From NCBI RefSeq assembly GCF_008327685.1, contig NZ_BDDE01000028.1, positions 108,106 through 172,105 of the forward strand: a DNA stretch of 64,000 nucleotides. The letters are read 5' to 3'. Source of the stretch: Actinomadura sp. K4S16. Its GTDB lineage: Bacteria; Actinomycetota; Actinomycetes; Streptosporangiales; Streptosporangiaceae. The notes under the pieces were generated by a model that worked only from the letters and a program-made list of their open reading frames with translations, had not been told where the DNA came from and ran no database searches. The position numbers and the translations under genes are program-made. Shown piece by piece: positions 51,141-60,000 of this stretch (positions are counted from its first letter, which is position 1; every line of letters begins with the position of its first letter).

Positions 51141-51821
51141 TCACCCCTCGACGTTGGCCGATTTGATCATCTTCTTGAGGGCTTGGCGGTTGGCGGTCAG
51201 ACTGTTCTCGGCTTCGGTCAGCCTGGCCTGCAGTTGTGCGTTGTGTGCGGCTGCGGCGTCGCGTTCGACGGCCAGTCGTTCGACCTGTGCCAGTAGCTCG
51301 TTGATCCGCGCCGTGAGCTCGGCGGCGCCTGCGTGCTCCAGCGCCGCCCCGAGCCCGCGCTGAACGGCGGCCTTCAGCTTGTCGCGCTCGGCGCGCAGCT
51401 GCTTGATCTCCTCGCGGGCCAGCTGCAAGTCGCAGGCCAGCGACGCGGCCGAGGCCCCGGCGGCTCTAGCCCCGGACGTCTCGGCGCGCCGTCGGGCCCT
51501 GTCCGCCGCGCGGGCCTGCCCGGCGATAGCGGCCTGGACGTGCTCACGCACGCCGCCCGAGTAGACCAGCGCGCGGGACACCCCGGCGCGGCGGGCGACC
51601 GCCTGCGCCGAGATCTTCTCCCCGCCGGCCTTCAACTCCTCCAACGCGGCCAGCACCCTGGCCCGTTTGCGGCGGCTGTCGTCGGCGCGCGCGGCGGCCA
51701 GCACCTCGCCGGGACTTCGCCGCCCTCCACCGTAGTCCCCTCCGATGCGCCGCCCTGCACCGCGTCCTGCGCTGCGCCGCCCCTGTCCAGCCGCCGGTGC
51801 GTCACCCGTCCCGCTGCTCAT
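51141..51821 (-). CDS. tnpC: TnpC-like DUF6262 protein
   Basis: 226 residues from ATG 51821, in ATGA overlap with tnpB. A Gly/Arg-rich N-terminus precedes a helix-turn-helix-like start (RARVLAALEELKAGGEKISA, QAVARRAGVSRALVYSGGVR) and a long coiled coil (LAREEIKQLRAERDKLKAAV, INELLAQVERLAVERDAAAA). This matches DUF6262, the third protein of Tn554-type modules (TnpC), thought to modulate recombination. Confidence 0.85.
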   Translation of the reverse strand: MSSGTGDAPAAGQGRRSAGRGAGRRIGGDYGGGRRSPGEVLAAARADDSRRKRARVLAALEELKAGGEKISAQAVARRAGVSRALVYSGGVREHVQAAIAGQARAADRARRRAETSGARAAGASAASLACDLQLAREEIKQLRAERDKLKAAVQRGLGAALEHAGAAELTARINELLAQVERLAVERDAAAAHNAQLQARLTEAENSLTANRQALKKMIKSANVEG

Positions 51822-54361
51822 GCGGTCGCCTGCCCACGCCCGGGCAGGCGAGGCATCCCCAGATCGACGGCGGTGCCCGCCTGCTGGGCGCGGACAATCC
51901 GCAGTACCTCGGTGGCCTCCAGCAGCTCCGCCCGCTCCTCCTCGGGCAGCGCGGCCAGTTTGTCCCGCGCGGTGGTGGCTACCTTCTCCATCGCCTCGAT
52001 GTTGTCGTCGAAGTTGCGCAGGACGAACTCATCGACCTCCATCGCCAACGCGGTCTCCCGGTCGATGCGCATCATCGCAATCTGCTCCTCCATCGCGGGC
52101 AAATGCGTGGGGTCGGGCGCAAAGAACTTGCACCCCGCGCACTGGAAACGGATGACGCAGGCCCTCCCGCCGGCCTTGACGTTGGACGGTTCCCTGCAGC
52201 GGCCGAACGGCACCGCCACCGATTGGGCCTGGTAGGTGGCCCCCGAACACGCCTTCTGGTCCCGGCCCGCCCGGTCGAAGGCGTGCCGTGCGGCCACTTT
52301 CACCGCCTCCCGCTTGCGCTTCAAGGAAACCTTGTAGTAGCCGGCGGTCGTGTCCGTCGAGCGGTGGTCCATCAACTCGCGCAGCACGTCGATCGGCACT
52401 CCCTCGTCCGCGTGCCGCTGGCAGTACGAATGACGGAACGCATAGGGGAAGATCAAGGACCGGTCGAACGGCAACCGCTGCCCGTCCGGCCCGAACTCCT
52501 CGGCCAGCAGGACGGGAACGGCGTCGGCGAACGCCCGGATGATCGGCGAGATCTGATCCGATTCCAGGTGCCGAACCTGCCCGAACTCACCTGCGGGCGG
52601 GAACAGGAACCCCTGCGACCCGCTCGGCAACTCGACCGTGGCGCGCACCTCCTGCCAGGTGTGGATCGTGGCCACCGTCTCGGCCAAGATCGGCAACCGC
52701 CGACCGTTGCGCAGGCCCTTGCCGTTGTCCCAGCGCAGCTGCCAGTCCTCCCCGTCCCTCTCCAGGCAATCCAGGTCCAGCTGGGCGATCTCATAGGGGC
52801 GCCGGCCGGTGTCGCGCAGCAGCTCATAGACCGCCACCGCCATCGCGGCCACCTGCTCGTCGGTCATCCGCCCGTGCCGGATCCCCGCCCCCAGAAGGCC
52901 GGTGTGGTCGTCCAGCTGAGCGATCACCGACTCCGGGATGGCCTTGCCGATCTCGTCCTCGTTCGGGTCGGGTCGGCGGATCACGTGCGAGGGGTGCCGG
53001 GCGAACCCTCCGCCCATCCCGGTCAGCCGCTCGGTGAGCCGGCCCCAGTCCAGCACCTTGAACCACATCGAAAGCAGATTGGACTTGTGCTTGGCGCCCA
53101 TCGGCTGCCCGTCGGTCTTGACCAGGTGCTCGAACCCCGCGACGACCGCGTTCATGTCGGCGAATGCCAAAGACGCGACCTGCAGGCCGCCGCCGGGGCG
53201 GGTGTCCAAAGCCCTGGCCGCGGTCTGTACCGCCCGATGCGCCCGGCGGACCTCGGCGGTCGTCGGCTTGGCCTCACTGATCCAGGCGACCAGAATCTCC
53301 CGCAGCCAAACCTGGCGGATCATCGAGATGTCCAGATCACCGGACCTGGCGGTGGGCTTGCCGCGCTTGCCGCGCGCACCCAACTCGGCCAGATCCAGCA
53401 TCGGCTGGCTCGCGGGGTCCACCCCGCGGAACCGGTCGAACGCCGCCGCCACCACCCGGAACGTCTCGCGCAGCAGCGCTTCCACATTCGCCGCCGCCCG
53501 CCGCGGCAGCCCCCCGAGGGCGAACACCGCGATCGAGGGGACCTGGTGGCGGGCCAGGACCCGCACCGACTGGCGGACCGCGGTCGGGTCCAGACGCTGC
53601 CCCCGCTCATCGCGGGCGGCCAGCGCGAACAGCACCTCCGCCCGAACCAGCGGCTCCAGAGGTGCCAGCGAAAACTGGTGGACCATCAGGTGCGGGGACT
53701 GACGGTCCAGCCAGCCCTCCTCCACCACCTGCATCCCCTCGGCCTTCAACCGCCGGGTGTGGATGTCGCAAAGCCCCCAGCCCTGCCGCCCGTCCCGCTC
53801 ACACCCGCCCACCAGGCAGCCCGGGACCGCCTCGTAGGCGACTGCGGACGCGACCCACTCCTGCAGGTCATCAGCCCCGCCGCGCCCCCGCATCATGTCC
53901 TTGTAGCGCAGCGACCCGTGCGCGGAGCACAACCCCCACAACACCGCGTCCCGCGGGCAGCCCGCCACCGCGCACCGCTCCGGTCGGCCGTCGACCACCC
54001 GGTCGCGGTCCGGGACGAACACCGCCCGGAACTCCTCCAGCGCCAACCCCGAACCAGGCAACGCCTTCTCGCACTGGTCACACAGCGCCTGGGTGCGCGA
54101 GACCCGGTCGCAGGCCGCCACCGTGCACCGGTAGGCCACCGTGGACCGGTTGTTCACATCCCCGGTGAACAACCGCGTCGAACGGTCCCACTCCCCGGGC
54201 CGCCACTGCGGCGGTGTGTTCGCCGCCAACCACTCCAACCAGGATGCCGCCTGCTCGGGCGGCAGGCCCGGCGACAGGCCAGGCGCCGATTCCGGCCCCG
54301 CCCCGTCCTCCGCCCGCTCCCCAAGGACGGTCAACTCACCGCCGGTGCCCGTGCCGGTCAC
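51818..54361 (-). CDS. tnpB: TnpB-like tyrosine recombinase
   Basis: 847 residues from GTG 54361, overlapping the tnpA stop. The N-terminal third carries three Cys/His clusters (CDRVSRTQALCDQC, CAVAGCPRDAVLWGLCSAHG, CLVGGCERDGRQGWGLCDIH), probably zinc-binding. The catalytic domain is in the C-terminal half: LRDTGRRPYEIAQLDLDCLE (ArgI), FPYAFRHSYCQRHADEGVPI (ArgII region) and LMDHRSTDTTAGYYKVSLKR (His and Tyr nucleophile). A further C-x2-C (FQCAGCKFF) follows. It is larger than most TnpB because of the zinc clusters. It integrates or excises the element with TnpA. Confidence 0.88.
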   Translation of the reverse strand: MTGTGTGGELTVLGERAEDGAGPESAPGLSPGLPPEQAASWLEWLAANTPPQWRPGEWDRSTRLFTGDVNNRSTVAYRCTVAACDRVSRTQALCDQCEKALPGSGLALEEFRAVFVPDRDRVVDGRPERCAVAGCPRDAVLWGLCSAHGSLRYKDMMRGRGGADDLQEWVASAVAYEAVPGCLVGGCERDGRQGWGLCDIHTRRLKAEGMQVVEEGWLDRQSPHLMVHQFSLAPLEPLVRAEVLFALAARDERGQRLDPTAVRQSVRVLARHQVPSIAVFALGGLPRRAAANVEALLRETFRVVAAAFDRFRGVDPASQPMLDLAELGARGKRGKPTARSGDLDISMIRQVWLREILVAWISEAKPTTAEVRRAHRAVQTAARALDTRPGGGLQVASLAFADMNAVVAGFEHLVKTDGQPMGAKHKSNLLSMWFKVLDWGRLTERLTGMGGGFARHPSHVIRRPDPNEDEIGKAIPESVIAQLDDHTGLLGAGIRHGRMTDEQVAAMAVAVYELLRDTGRRPYEIAQLDLDCLERDGEDWQLRWDNGKGLRNGRRLPILAETVATIHTWQEVRATVELPSGSQGFLFPPAGEFGQVRHLESDQISPIIRAFADAVPVLLAEEFGPDGQRLPFDRSLIFPYAFRHSYCQRHADEGVPIDVLRELMDHRSTDTTAGYYKVSLKRKREAVKVAARHAFDRAGRDQKACSGATYQAQSVAVPFGRCREPSNVKAGGRACVIRFQCAGCKFFAPDPTHLPAMEEQIAMMRIDRETALAMEVDEFVLRNFDDNIEAMEKVATTARDKLAALPEEERAELLEATEVLRIVRAQQAGTAVDLGMPRLPGRGQATA

Positions 54362-55539
54362 GACCGCGCCGCCCTGCGCTTGGCCGCCACCCTCTCGACC
54401 GCCTCCCGCTTGTCGGTGTCGGTGACGTGGGAATACACATCCTGCGACGACGCCGACACGTGGCCAGCGATCTCCTGAACCACCCCCCGGTCCACCCCAG
54501 CCCGCCGCATCTCCGTGATCGCGCTGTGCCGCAGCATGTGCGGACGAGCCCGGAACCCGGCCCGGGCGGCCAGCCGGCAGAACAACTCGTGGGCGTTGTC
54601 GTACTTCATCGGCTCGCCCAGCGGAGCACGGAACAGATTCACAAACACCATGTCGCAGTCCGCCGCCTCGGCGACCTCGTCCCGCTCGTGCTGGTAGCGC
54701 ACATACGCATCGATCGTGTCGGCCTCCACCGGAATCACCCGCGGGCTGCGCGCCTTGGAGAACGCCCCGTTGGCGTTCAACCGCCGCACGACGTGCACGT
54801 GCGGCCCCTCGTGCCGGCACCCCAGCAGCCGAGAGTCCGGCAGCAGATGCATGTCCGCGCGCCGCAGCCCCAGCGCCTCACCGATCCTCATCGCCGTGGC
54901 GGCCAGGACCTCGATCAGGAAGGCATCACGGGCGTGCCGGGCCAGACCCAGCAAAACGCCGATCTCCTCATCCGACAACCACTCATAGCCCGGCACCGCG
55001 ACCCGGAACTTGATCGTGCGGGCCATCACCGTCCGGTTCTGACCGTCCTCACCCACGTCGAACCCCGGAGGCACGAACCGCAGGAACTTCGGCTCCCTCA
55101 ACATCGTCACCACCGCCGGCGGTACCCACCCCTGCGAACCGCACCACGACAGGAACCCACCCGCCGTCCCCATGATCGCGTTCGCGGTCCCCCTGTCGCG
55201 GAACCGCACCACAGCCCCCGGCCTGCGCGACCGGGGCGGCGCCGGCTCGTCCACAAGCCACCGCATCATCGCCGTCAACTGCGCCAGCGACGGCCTCGAC
55301 CAATCCACCCCATGACCCACGCAGTACGACAAGTACAACGCGATCCGGCCCGCGTACGTCTTCTCGGTGTTGAACGCCTTACCCGCGCCCCGCAGCCCCG
55401 CCAGATACGCGCACGCCTCGAGGTGCAGGCCGAAGTCCTCATCCACCACCACCCAAAGCACCGACCCGTCAGCGGCCACCGCACGCTCGGGCCGGTAACA
55501 GTGCGGCACCGCAGGCAACGCGGCTGACATGGATGACAT
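54358..55539 (-). CDS. tnpA: TnpA-like tyrosine recombinase
   Basis: 393 residues from ATG 55539. SAM-like N-terminal domain (GKAFNTEKTYAGRIALYLSY) and catalytic domain with LAATAMRIGEALGLRRAD (ArgI), RPHMLRHSAITEMRRAG (H-x2-R) and AGHVSASSQDVYSHV, whose Tyr369 is the nucleophile. All catalytic residues are intact. First gene of the Tn554-type operon. Confidence 0.9.
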   Translation of the reverse strand: MSSMSAALPAVPHCYRPERAVAADGSVLWVVVDEDFGLHLEACAYLAGLRGAGKAFNTEKTYAGRIALYLSYCVGHGVDWSRPSLAQLTAMMRWLVDEPAPPRSRRPGAVVRFRDRGTANAIMGTAGGFLSWCGSQGWVPPAVVTMLREPKFLRFVPPGFDVGEDGQNRTVMARTIKFRVAVPGYEWLSDEEIGVLLGLARHARDAFLIEVLAATAMRIGEALGLRRADMHLLPDSRLLGCRHEGPHVHVVRRLNANGAFSKARSPRVIPVEADTIDAYVRYQHERDEVAEAADCDMVFVNLFRAPLGEPMKYDNAHELFCRLAARAGFRARPHMLRHSAITEMRRAGVDRGVVQEIAGHVSASSQDVYSHVTDTDKREAVERVAAKRRAARS

Positions 55540-55991
55540 GCCTGAACAGCCCCCGGAGACATGGAAGGCAAGGACCAGCAGACCCTACATGGTGTAAATG
55601 AGTGACTACTGAAGTTGCCTCAGATGAGTTCGGGGTGGATGCCCGTGCCCGTCGCTCCGACCACCGCGCAGGCCGTCTCCGCGCAGGTCGCGATCGCCAC
55701 CTAGGGTGCGGTGTCTACCGAGTCCGCGTCACTCCTCGCGGGCCTCCGCGAGGATGTGTTCGCGTTCGTCGGGGGTGCGGGCGGTCATGAGTCGGCGGCG
55801 GGCGAACGGGGCCATCGAGGGAGACGTGGGCGGCGGAGACGAGGGCGGACAGATGGACGCAAGATGTGACCAACCGGTATAACCGGCCAAACGATCAGGA
55901 CCATGTCACATCACACAACGCAGCCGGAAGGCACTGGACGAGCATGACGCCTTGGTCCTGCTGAGCTGCCAGGGTGATGGGACCCAACTCG
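55540..55991. other. Region between tnpA and the restriction-endonuclease-like gene
   Basis: About 450 bp. A 28-residue minus-strand frame at 55729-55815 (MTARTPDEREHILAEAREE at its end) has protein-like composition and may be a gene tail left by the insertion. The rest shows nothing. The right end of the Tn554-type element probably lies here. Confidence 0.45.
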
Positions 55992-57005
55992 CTACTCCGA
56001 GTCGTCGCGTTCGAAGAGATAGTCGTAAGCATCGCGGAGCTTCTCGCTGAACAGGTCGCCCAGGTCGGTGCGGTGCAGGAACAGGTTGTCGATGTCGGCT
56101 CGGCCGAACCGGACGACGGTCTTGGTCGCGATTGAGCGCCGGAGCACGCTCAGCGCGCCGTCGTCGTAGCCGGAGTGGGATACGAACAGTCCGATGGTCT
56201 GAGGGCGAGTATCGAGTTTGGCGAGGAACTCGCGCATCTTGCCGCCGGTCATCGGTGTGGCGAACCAGCGAGTCTCGCCGAGGATGTGGAGGCCGTTGTA
56301 CAACGCAGTGAAGTCGTTGTCCTCGCCGCTGATTCGCACCTTCTTCGGATGCCACCCGTGGAAGGACAGCAGGTCCCGCCAGAGCCGCTCGAACTGTATG
56401 CCGCGGTCCTGAGACCTCAGTCCCGAGGTGCTCAGGTCCCGGTAGCGCTGGGTGAGCTGATCCCACTCCTGGAAGCGCTGGGCTGTCTCACGCAGGCGGG
56501 GCAGAATCGCCGCGGCTCGGTTACCGTCGCGCCGTCCGGCTCCGGCTCCGTGCTCGCGGGCTTGAGTACTCCAGTAATCCCTGTTGAAGGAGAAGAAGTC
56601 GGTGCTTGCCATGTTGACCGGCTCGGCGAACTCGGGCAGGCGCAGATCGAGCCACTCCCGCACGTCGGCCAGCCGCCGCTCGTACGCGGCCGCGCGAGTC
56701 CACTCAGCGTCGAGGTGTCCGGGGAGCCGCTCCAGGTGGACCACGGACAACTGCGCGGCCTCGACGAAGAACAGATAGAAGTCGTGTGCGGCGCCCACGA
56801 CCACGACGCCGGTGTCCACACCGAGCCGTCGCCCATACAGCGGCAGGCTCTTTGCGGCGGCGTCCAGGTTGTTCAGTTCCTGCAGAACAGTCGCGTAGTA
56901 CCGGTCGATCGTCTCGGTGTAGACCTGCAGGTAGTTCGAAGCGTAGGTCGCGACCGTGACCTCGTCCTCGGTGCGGGCCGCATCCTGAGGGTTGTCGGTC
57001 ACCAT
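55992..57005 (-). CDS. Mrr-like restriction endonuclease-fold protein
   Basis: 337 residues from ATG 57005 with AAGGAG upstream. The N-terminal 200 residues are helical (NYLQVYTETIDRYYATVLQE, EWTRAAAYERRLADVREWLD). The C-terminal 130 resemble an Mrr/PD-(D/E)XK nuclease: RGIQFERLWRDLLSFHGWHP, a possible metal-binding Asp in GEDNDFTALYNGLHILGETR (E-T-R where E-x-K is usual), PQTIGLFVSHSGYDDGALSV and ATKTVVRFGRADIDNLFL. The K-to-R change leaves activity uncertain. It is 7 bp downstream of the gene at 57013, so the two form an operon, probably a two-component defence module. Confidence 0.75.
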   Translation of the reverse strand: MVTDNPQDAARTEDEVTVATYASNYLQVYTETIDRYYATVLQELNNLDAAAKSLPLYGRRLGVDTGVVVVGAAHDFYLFFVEAAQLSVVHLERLPGHLDAEWTRAAAYERRLADVREWLDLRLPEFAEPVNMASTDFFSFNRDYWSTQAREHGAGAGRRDGNRAAAILPRLRETAQRFQEWDQLTQRYRDLSTSGLRSQDRGIQFERLWRDLLSFHGWHPKKVRISGEDNDFTALYNGLHILGETRWFATPMTGGKMREFLAKLDTRPQTIGLFVSHSGYDDGALSVLRRSIATKTVVRFGRADIDNLFLHRTDLGDLFSEKLRDAYDYLFERDDSE

Positions 57006-57012
57006 AGGCTCC

Positions 57013-57672
57013 TTAGTAGGCTTCGCCGTACATTCGCCGCATGTCCCTCTGGTACTCCTCGTACTCGTCCAAGACGCCGGACACCCCATACAGGACGAGC
57101 GTGCCGGCGTTGTGCAGCGTGGCGGCTACCGCGGGGAAGTCGAATGCCTGCTGCTCGGGGCGGGCGGGCACGAGCTTGCTGTTCTTGCCCCTGCCGGTCT
57201 TGACGGTGCTGTATCGCAGGGCCTGGCCCTTCTCGTCCAGCAAGTGCAGGCTCTCCAGGACCTCCATCGTGTCATCGGGGAGTTTGTCGTTGGTGCCGAG
57301 ATGTAGTCGGGCGAGGTAGGTGTTCAGTTCGGTCACCAGGCTGCTGATCGAGTGGGTGATCGATAGGCGGCCCTCCACGGCCTCGGGCGTCAGGTCCGGT
57401 TCGGTGATGCCGTCGCTGCGGACGCGGTCGGCGGCCTCGCGGATCTGGTGCTTGAGCGCCAGTTCGATGCCGTGGCGCAGCAAGTTGAGGGCCGGGAGGA
57501 CCAGGTGGTCGGCGGGACGGTGTGCATTCCAGTGATCGATCAGAACCTGCGCGGCATCCAGGTAGCCGGCAGCCAGTGCCCCATCGTCTTCGAGGTATCC
57601 AATGATCGCGGTGTTCCGCCAGTCGCCGTCTTCGGCGACCGGTCGCAGGAGCGGTTCGTCCTTCGAGGTCAT
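57013..57672 (-). CDS. Helical hypothetical protein, partner of the nuclease-like gene
   Basis: 219 residues from ATG 57672. The segment HLVLPALNLLRHGIELALKH with IREAADRVRS looks like the helical core of HEPN-like or nucleotidyltransferase-associated proteins (R-H-x2-E-L-x2-K). The C-terminal part (TLVLYGVSGVLDEYEEYQRD) is acidic. Upstream partner of the Mrr-like gene with a 7-bp gap. No family could be named with certainty. Confidence 0.65.
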   Translation of the reverse strand: MTSKDEPLLRPVAEDGDWRNTAIIGYLEDDGALAAGYLDAAQVLIDHWNAHRPADHLVLPALNLLRHGIELALKHQIREAADRVRSDGITEPDLTPEAVEGRLSITHSISSLVTELNTYLARLHLGTNDKLPDDTMEVLESLHLLDEKGQALRYSTVKTGRGKNSKLVPARPEQQAFDFPAVAATLHNAGTLVLYGVSGVLDEYEEYQRDMRRMYGEAY

Positions 57673-57971
57673 GCTGCCACTGTGGCGAAAGAACGTGATC
57701 GACAGCTACGAATTTGCCGAGGGCCGGGCATCGAGGCTTGGCGAGTCGCCGGGCCGCGCCGACCCGGGCGCGGCGCAACCGCGGCTGAGGAGGCTTCGGC
57801 CGCCGGGCCAGCCCGCGTGCAAGGCGCGGCGGGTCCTAAGGCCGCCGCGGCGCGCCGGGCGGCAGGGCGGGTCGGCGGAGGAGGCGCGCACAGGCGGTCG
57901 GGTTGGTCTGCTGTGCGTGGAATAGGAAAACCGGGTGCGGTGGCACGGTATGTGACCGCCATCATGTAGCG

Positions 57972-58805
57972 GTGCCCTCGACGAACCTGCATCCGCCGTG
58001 GTCGTCGGACGTTGTCCAGGCGATCTCCGACGTACTGGCCAGCACCGGCTGGCCAGGGCTGAGTAACACGGAGATCACCCGATTGCTGGGGATGGTCGGG
58101 GTCGCCGACGTGGAGGCGCCCAATAAGCGCACCCGCTTGTGGGCTGCATTGCTCAACCAGCAGCACCGCGACCAGGCGAGCAACTGCATCATCCGGTTCA
58201 TCACCGAGGCGATGGCCCCGGGCCGGTTCCTTCAGGACCAGCGTCGGTTCGACGCGCTTCGCGATGGCCTGTCCGAGGCGTTGTCGCTGGTCGGCCTTCG
58301 GGTCAACGAACAGGGCAAGGTCGCCAGGGCGGCGGCGACGGCGACCACGCTGGACGAGGTGGCCCGGCTGGCCGGCCGGCTGCGGACCGAATTGGCGCGC
58401 CGCGGTGTCCATCCTGAGGTCCTGCGCTACTGCGAGGAGGAGCTGCTGCGCAAGTCGCTGTTCCACGCGGTGTTCGAGGCGACCAAGGGCGTCAGCGAAC
58501 GGCTGCGGCAGATGAGCGGCTTGTCCGGCGACGGTGCCGGGCTGGTCGACCAGTGCTTCGGCGCCGGTGCCGGCGTGCCGGTCGTGCGGATCAACGGCTA
58601 CGGCACCGAATCGCAGATCAGCGAGCATCGCGGGTTCGCCAACCTGCTCAGGGGCATCTTCGGGACGTTCCGGAACCCGCCGGCGCACACGCCGCGCGCG
58701 ACGGCGGGCTGGGCGCTGACCGAACCGGACGCGCTCGACCTGTTCTCGATGCTGTCGCTGGTGCACCGCCGCCTCGACGCCGCGACCGTGCGGACCGGAC
58801 CATGA
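57972..58805 (+). CDS. TIGR02391-family protein
   Basis: 277 residues from GTG 57972. The N-terminal half (SDVVQAISDVLASTGWPGLS, LWAALLNQQHRDQASNCIIR) resembles the small domain found with AbiJ-type proteins. The C-terminal half is TIGR02391: FHAVFEATKGVSERLRQMSG, GTESQISEHRGFANLLRGIF, GTFRNPPAHTPRATAGWALT and DALDLFSMLSLVHRRLDAA. This family is common in phage-defence neighbourhoods but biochemically unknown. It is convergent with the nuclease at 58828. A copy of its 3' end lies at 35664-35723. Confidence 0.8.
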   Translation: MPSTNLHPPWSSDVVQAISDVLASTGWPGLSNTEITRLLGMVGVADVEAPNKRTRLWAALLNQQHRDQASNCIIRFITEAMAPGRFLQDQRRFDALRDGLSEALSLVGLRVNEQGKVARAAATATTLDEVARLAGRLRTELARRGVHPEVLRYCEEELLRKSLFHAVFEATKGVSERLRQMSGLSGDGAGLVDQCFGAGAGVPVVRINGYGTESQISEHRGFANLLRGIFGTFRNPPAHTPRATAGWALTEPDALDLFSMLSLVHRRLDAATVRTGP

Positions 58806-58827
58806 CGCGGGCTCGCAGGCTCGTGGT

Positions 58828-60000
58828 TCATGTGAGGTAGCGCTGGTGCAGGCGGTCGAAGAACGCGCTGAGCATGCGGTGCGCGGCCTGAGGGTCGGTG
58901 AGTTCGGCGCCGCCGAACCGGTACACCTCATACCCCTTCAGGCGCAGGTCGCGGTCTCCGGCCATCATCGTGGCGTATCGGCGGGGGTCGGCGCGGCCGT
59001 CGTCGCCGGCATAGTGCTGCTTGCCGTCGCACTCGATGACGACGCGGGCGCGGTGCGGCAGGAGGAGCAGGAAGTCCATGCGCTGGCGCGCCAGCGGGCC
59101 GGGCGCGCGCCGCTCGGCCGCGGTGTAGGGGTCGTAGTGCAGGTAGACCTGCGGGATCAGCGCGGGAATGTCGGGGCCGAGCCGGACATAGCAGTCGGCG
59201 TAGGTCCGAAGGATCCGGCGTTCGGCGTTGTTGTCGCCGAGCGAGCGGTCCAGCCTGCGGTACAGGCTGCGGGAGATGTCGGCGTCGGGCTCGCCGGTCA
59301 TGCCCTGCCGGTCGGCCCACCAGTCGCTCAGCTCGGCCCAGGTCAACCCGTGCGCGGCCAGCGCCCGGTCGTAGACCAGGCAGTTGTGCTCGTTGCGGAC
59401 AATGCGCAGATCGTTGTTGACAGCGTCGTCGATGACGATCTCAGGCTTGGGGCCGATGGCGGCGAAGATGAGGTTCTTCAGCGCCCCGGGCACCCCTGAT
59501 CCGATGAGGCGGTGGTCGAAGACCGGCGCGCCGCTGATGGCGTCGACCTGGACGAGTTCGTAGCCGTCGTGGGTCAGCACGGAGTTGAGGAAGCTCCGGA
59601 GTTGCTCGACCTCGGCGGGGTCGGTCCGTACCGCCGGATGCAGCATCTCGGCGAGAAAAGCCAGCAGCGCCCTATCGTCGTCGGCCAGGCTGAACCGTGA
59701 GTCGTGGAAGATCCAGTCCTCGTCCCAGTCGTCGTTCATCACGCGGTGCTGGAAGATGTCCTGGAGGGCCGTGGTGAACCGGGAGTCGGTGCTGGGCAGC
59801 TCCTCCAGGGGATAGAGCCGGGCCAGGAAATCGGGTTCGGGTAAGGCGCCACTCCAGAAGGTGCGTTGTGGTTCCAGGAACTCTCGCCGGCCGTCCGGCA
59901 CGGGACCGCACACCCGGCTCAGGCCTTCAAGGAGGCGACCGCGAGTGACGTCGGTGATGCGACCCGACGCAGCCGGGTCGGGTTTCGGGGCGGTGGTCAT
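58828..60000 (-). CDS. AbiJ-NTD3-like protein with C-terminal PD-(D/E)XK-type nuclease (paralogue 2)
   Basis: 390 residues from ATG 60000, overlapping the resolvase stop by 4 bp (ATGA). AbiJ-NTD3-like region: FLARLYPLEELPSTDSRFTT, ALQDIFQHRVMNDDWDEDWI. Middle: NLIFAAIGPKPEIVIDDAVN, LTWAELSDWWADRQ. C-terminal nuclease-like domain: ARQRMDFLLLLPHRARVVIE, CDGKQHYAGDDGRADPRRYA, GDRDLRLKGYEVYRFGGAEL. D and E-x-D plus QHY match paralogue 1. Coupling to a resolvase suggests it moves with that recombinase or is controlled by the same promoter. Likely abortive-infection or restriction effector. Confidence 0.75.
   Translation of the reverse strand: MTTAPKPDPAASGRITDVTRGRLLEGLSRVCGPVPDGRREFLEPQRTFWSGALPEPDFLARLYPLEELPSTDSRFTTALQDIFQHRVMNDDWDEDWIFHDSRFSLADDDRALLAFLAEMLHPAVRTDPAEVEQLRSFLNSVLTHDGYELVQVDAISGAPVFDHRLIGSGVPGALKNLIFAAIGPKPEIVIDDAVNNDLRIVRNEHNCLVYDRALAAHGLTWAELSDWWADRQGMTGEPDADISRSLYRRLDRSLGDNNAERRILRTYADCYVRLGPDIPALIPQVYLHYDPYTAAERRAPGPLARQRMDFLLLLPHRARVVIECDGKQHYAGDDGRADPRRYATMMAGDRDLRLKGYEVYRFGGAELTDPQAAHRMLSAFFDRLHQRYLT

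Larger units (their letters stand above)
51141..55539 (-). mobile_element. Tn554-type transposon gene set (tnpA-tnpB-tnpC)
   Basis: Two tyrosine recombinases and a DUF6262-type coiled-coil protein, in the order and with the 4-bp overlaps typical of Tn554-family elements. These elements lack terminal inverted repeats, so the ends cannot be placed; they should lie left of 51141 and right of 55539. No obvious cargo lies within the three genes. Confidence 0.8.
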
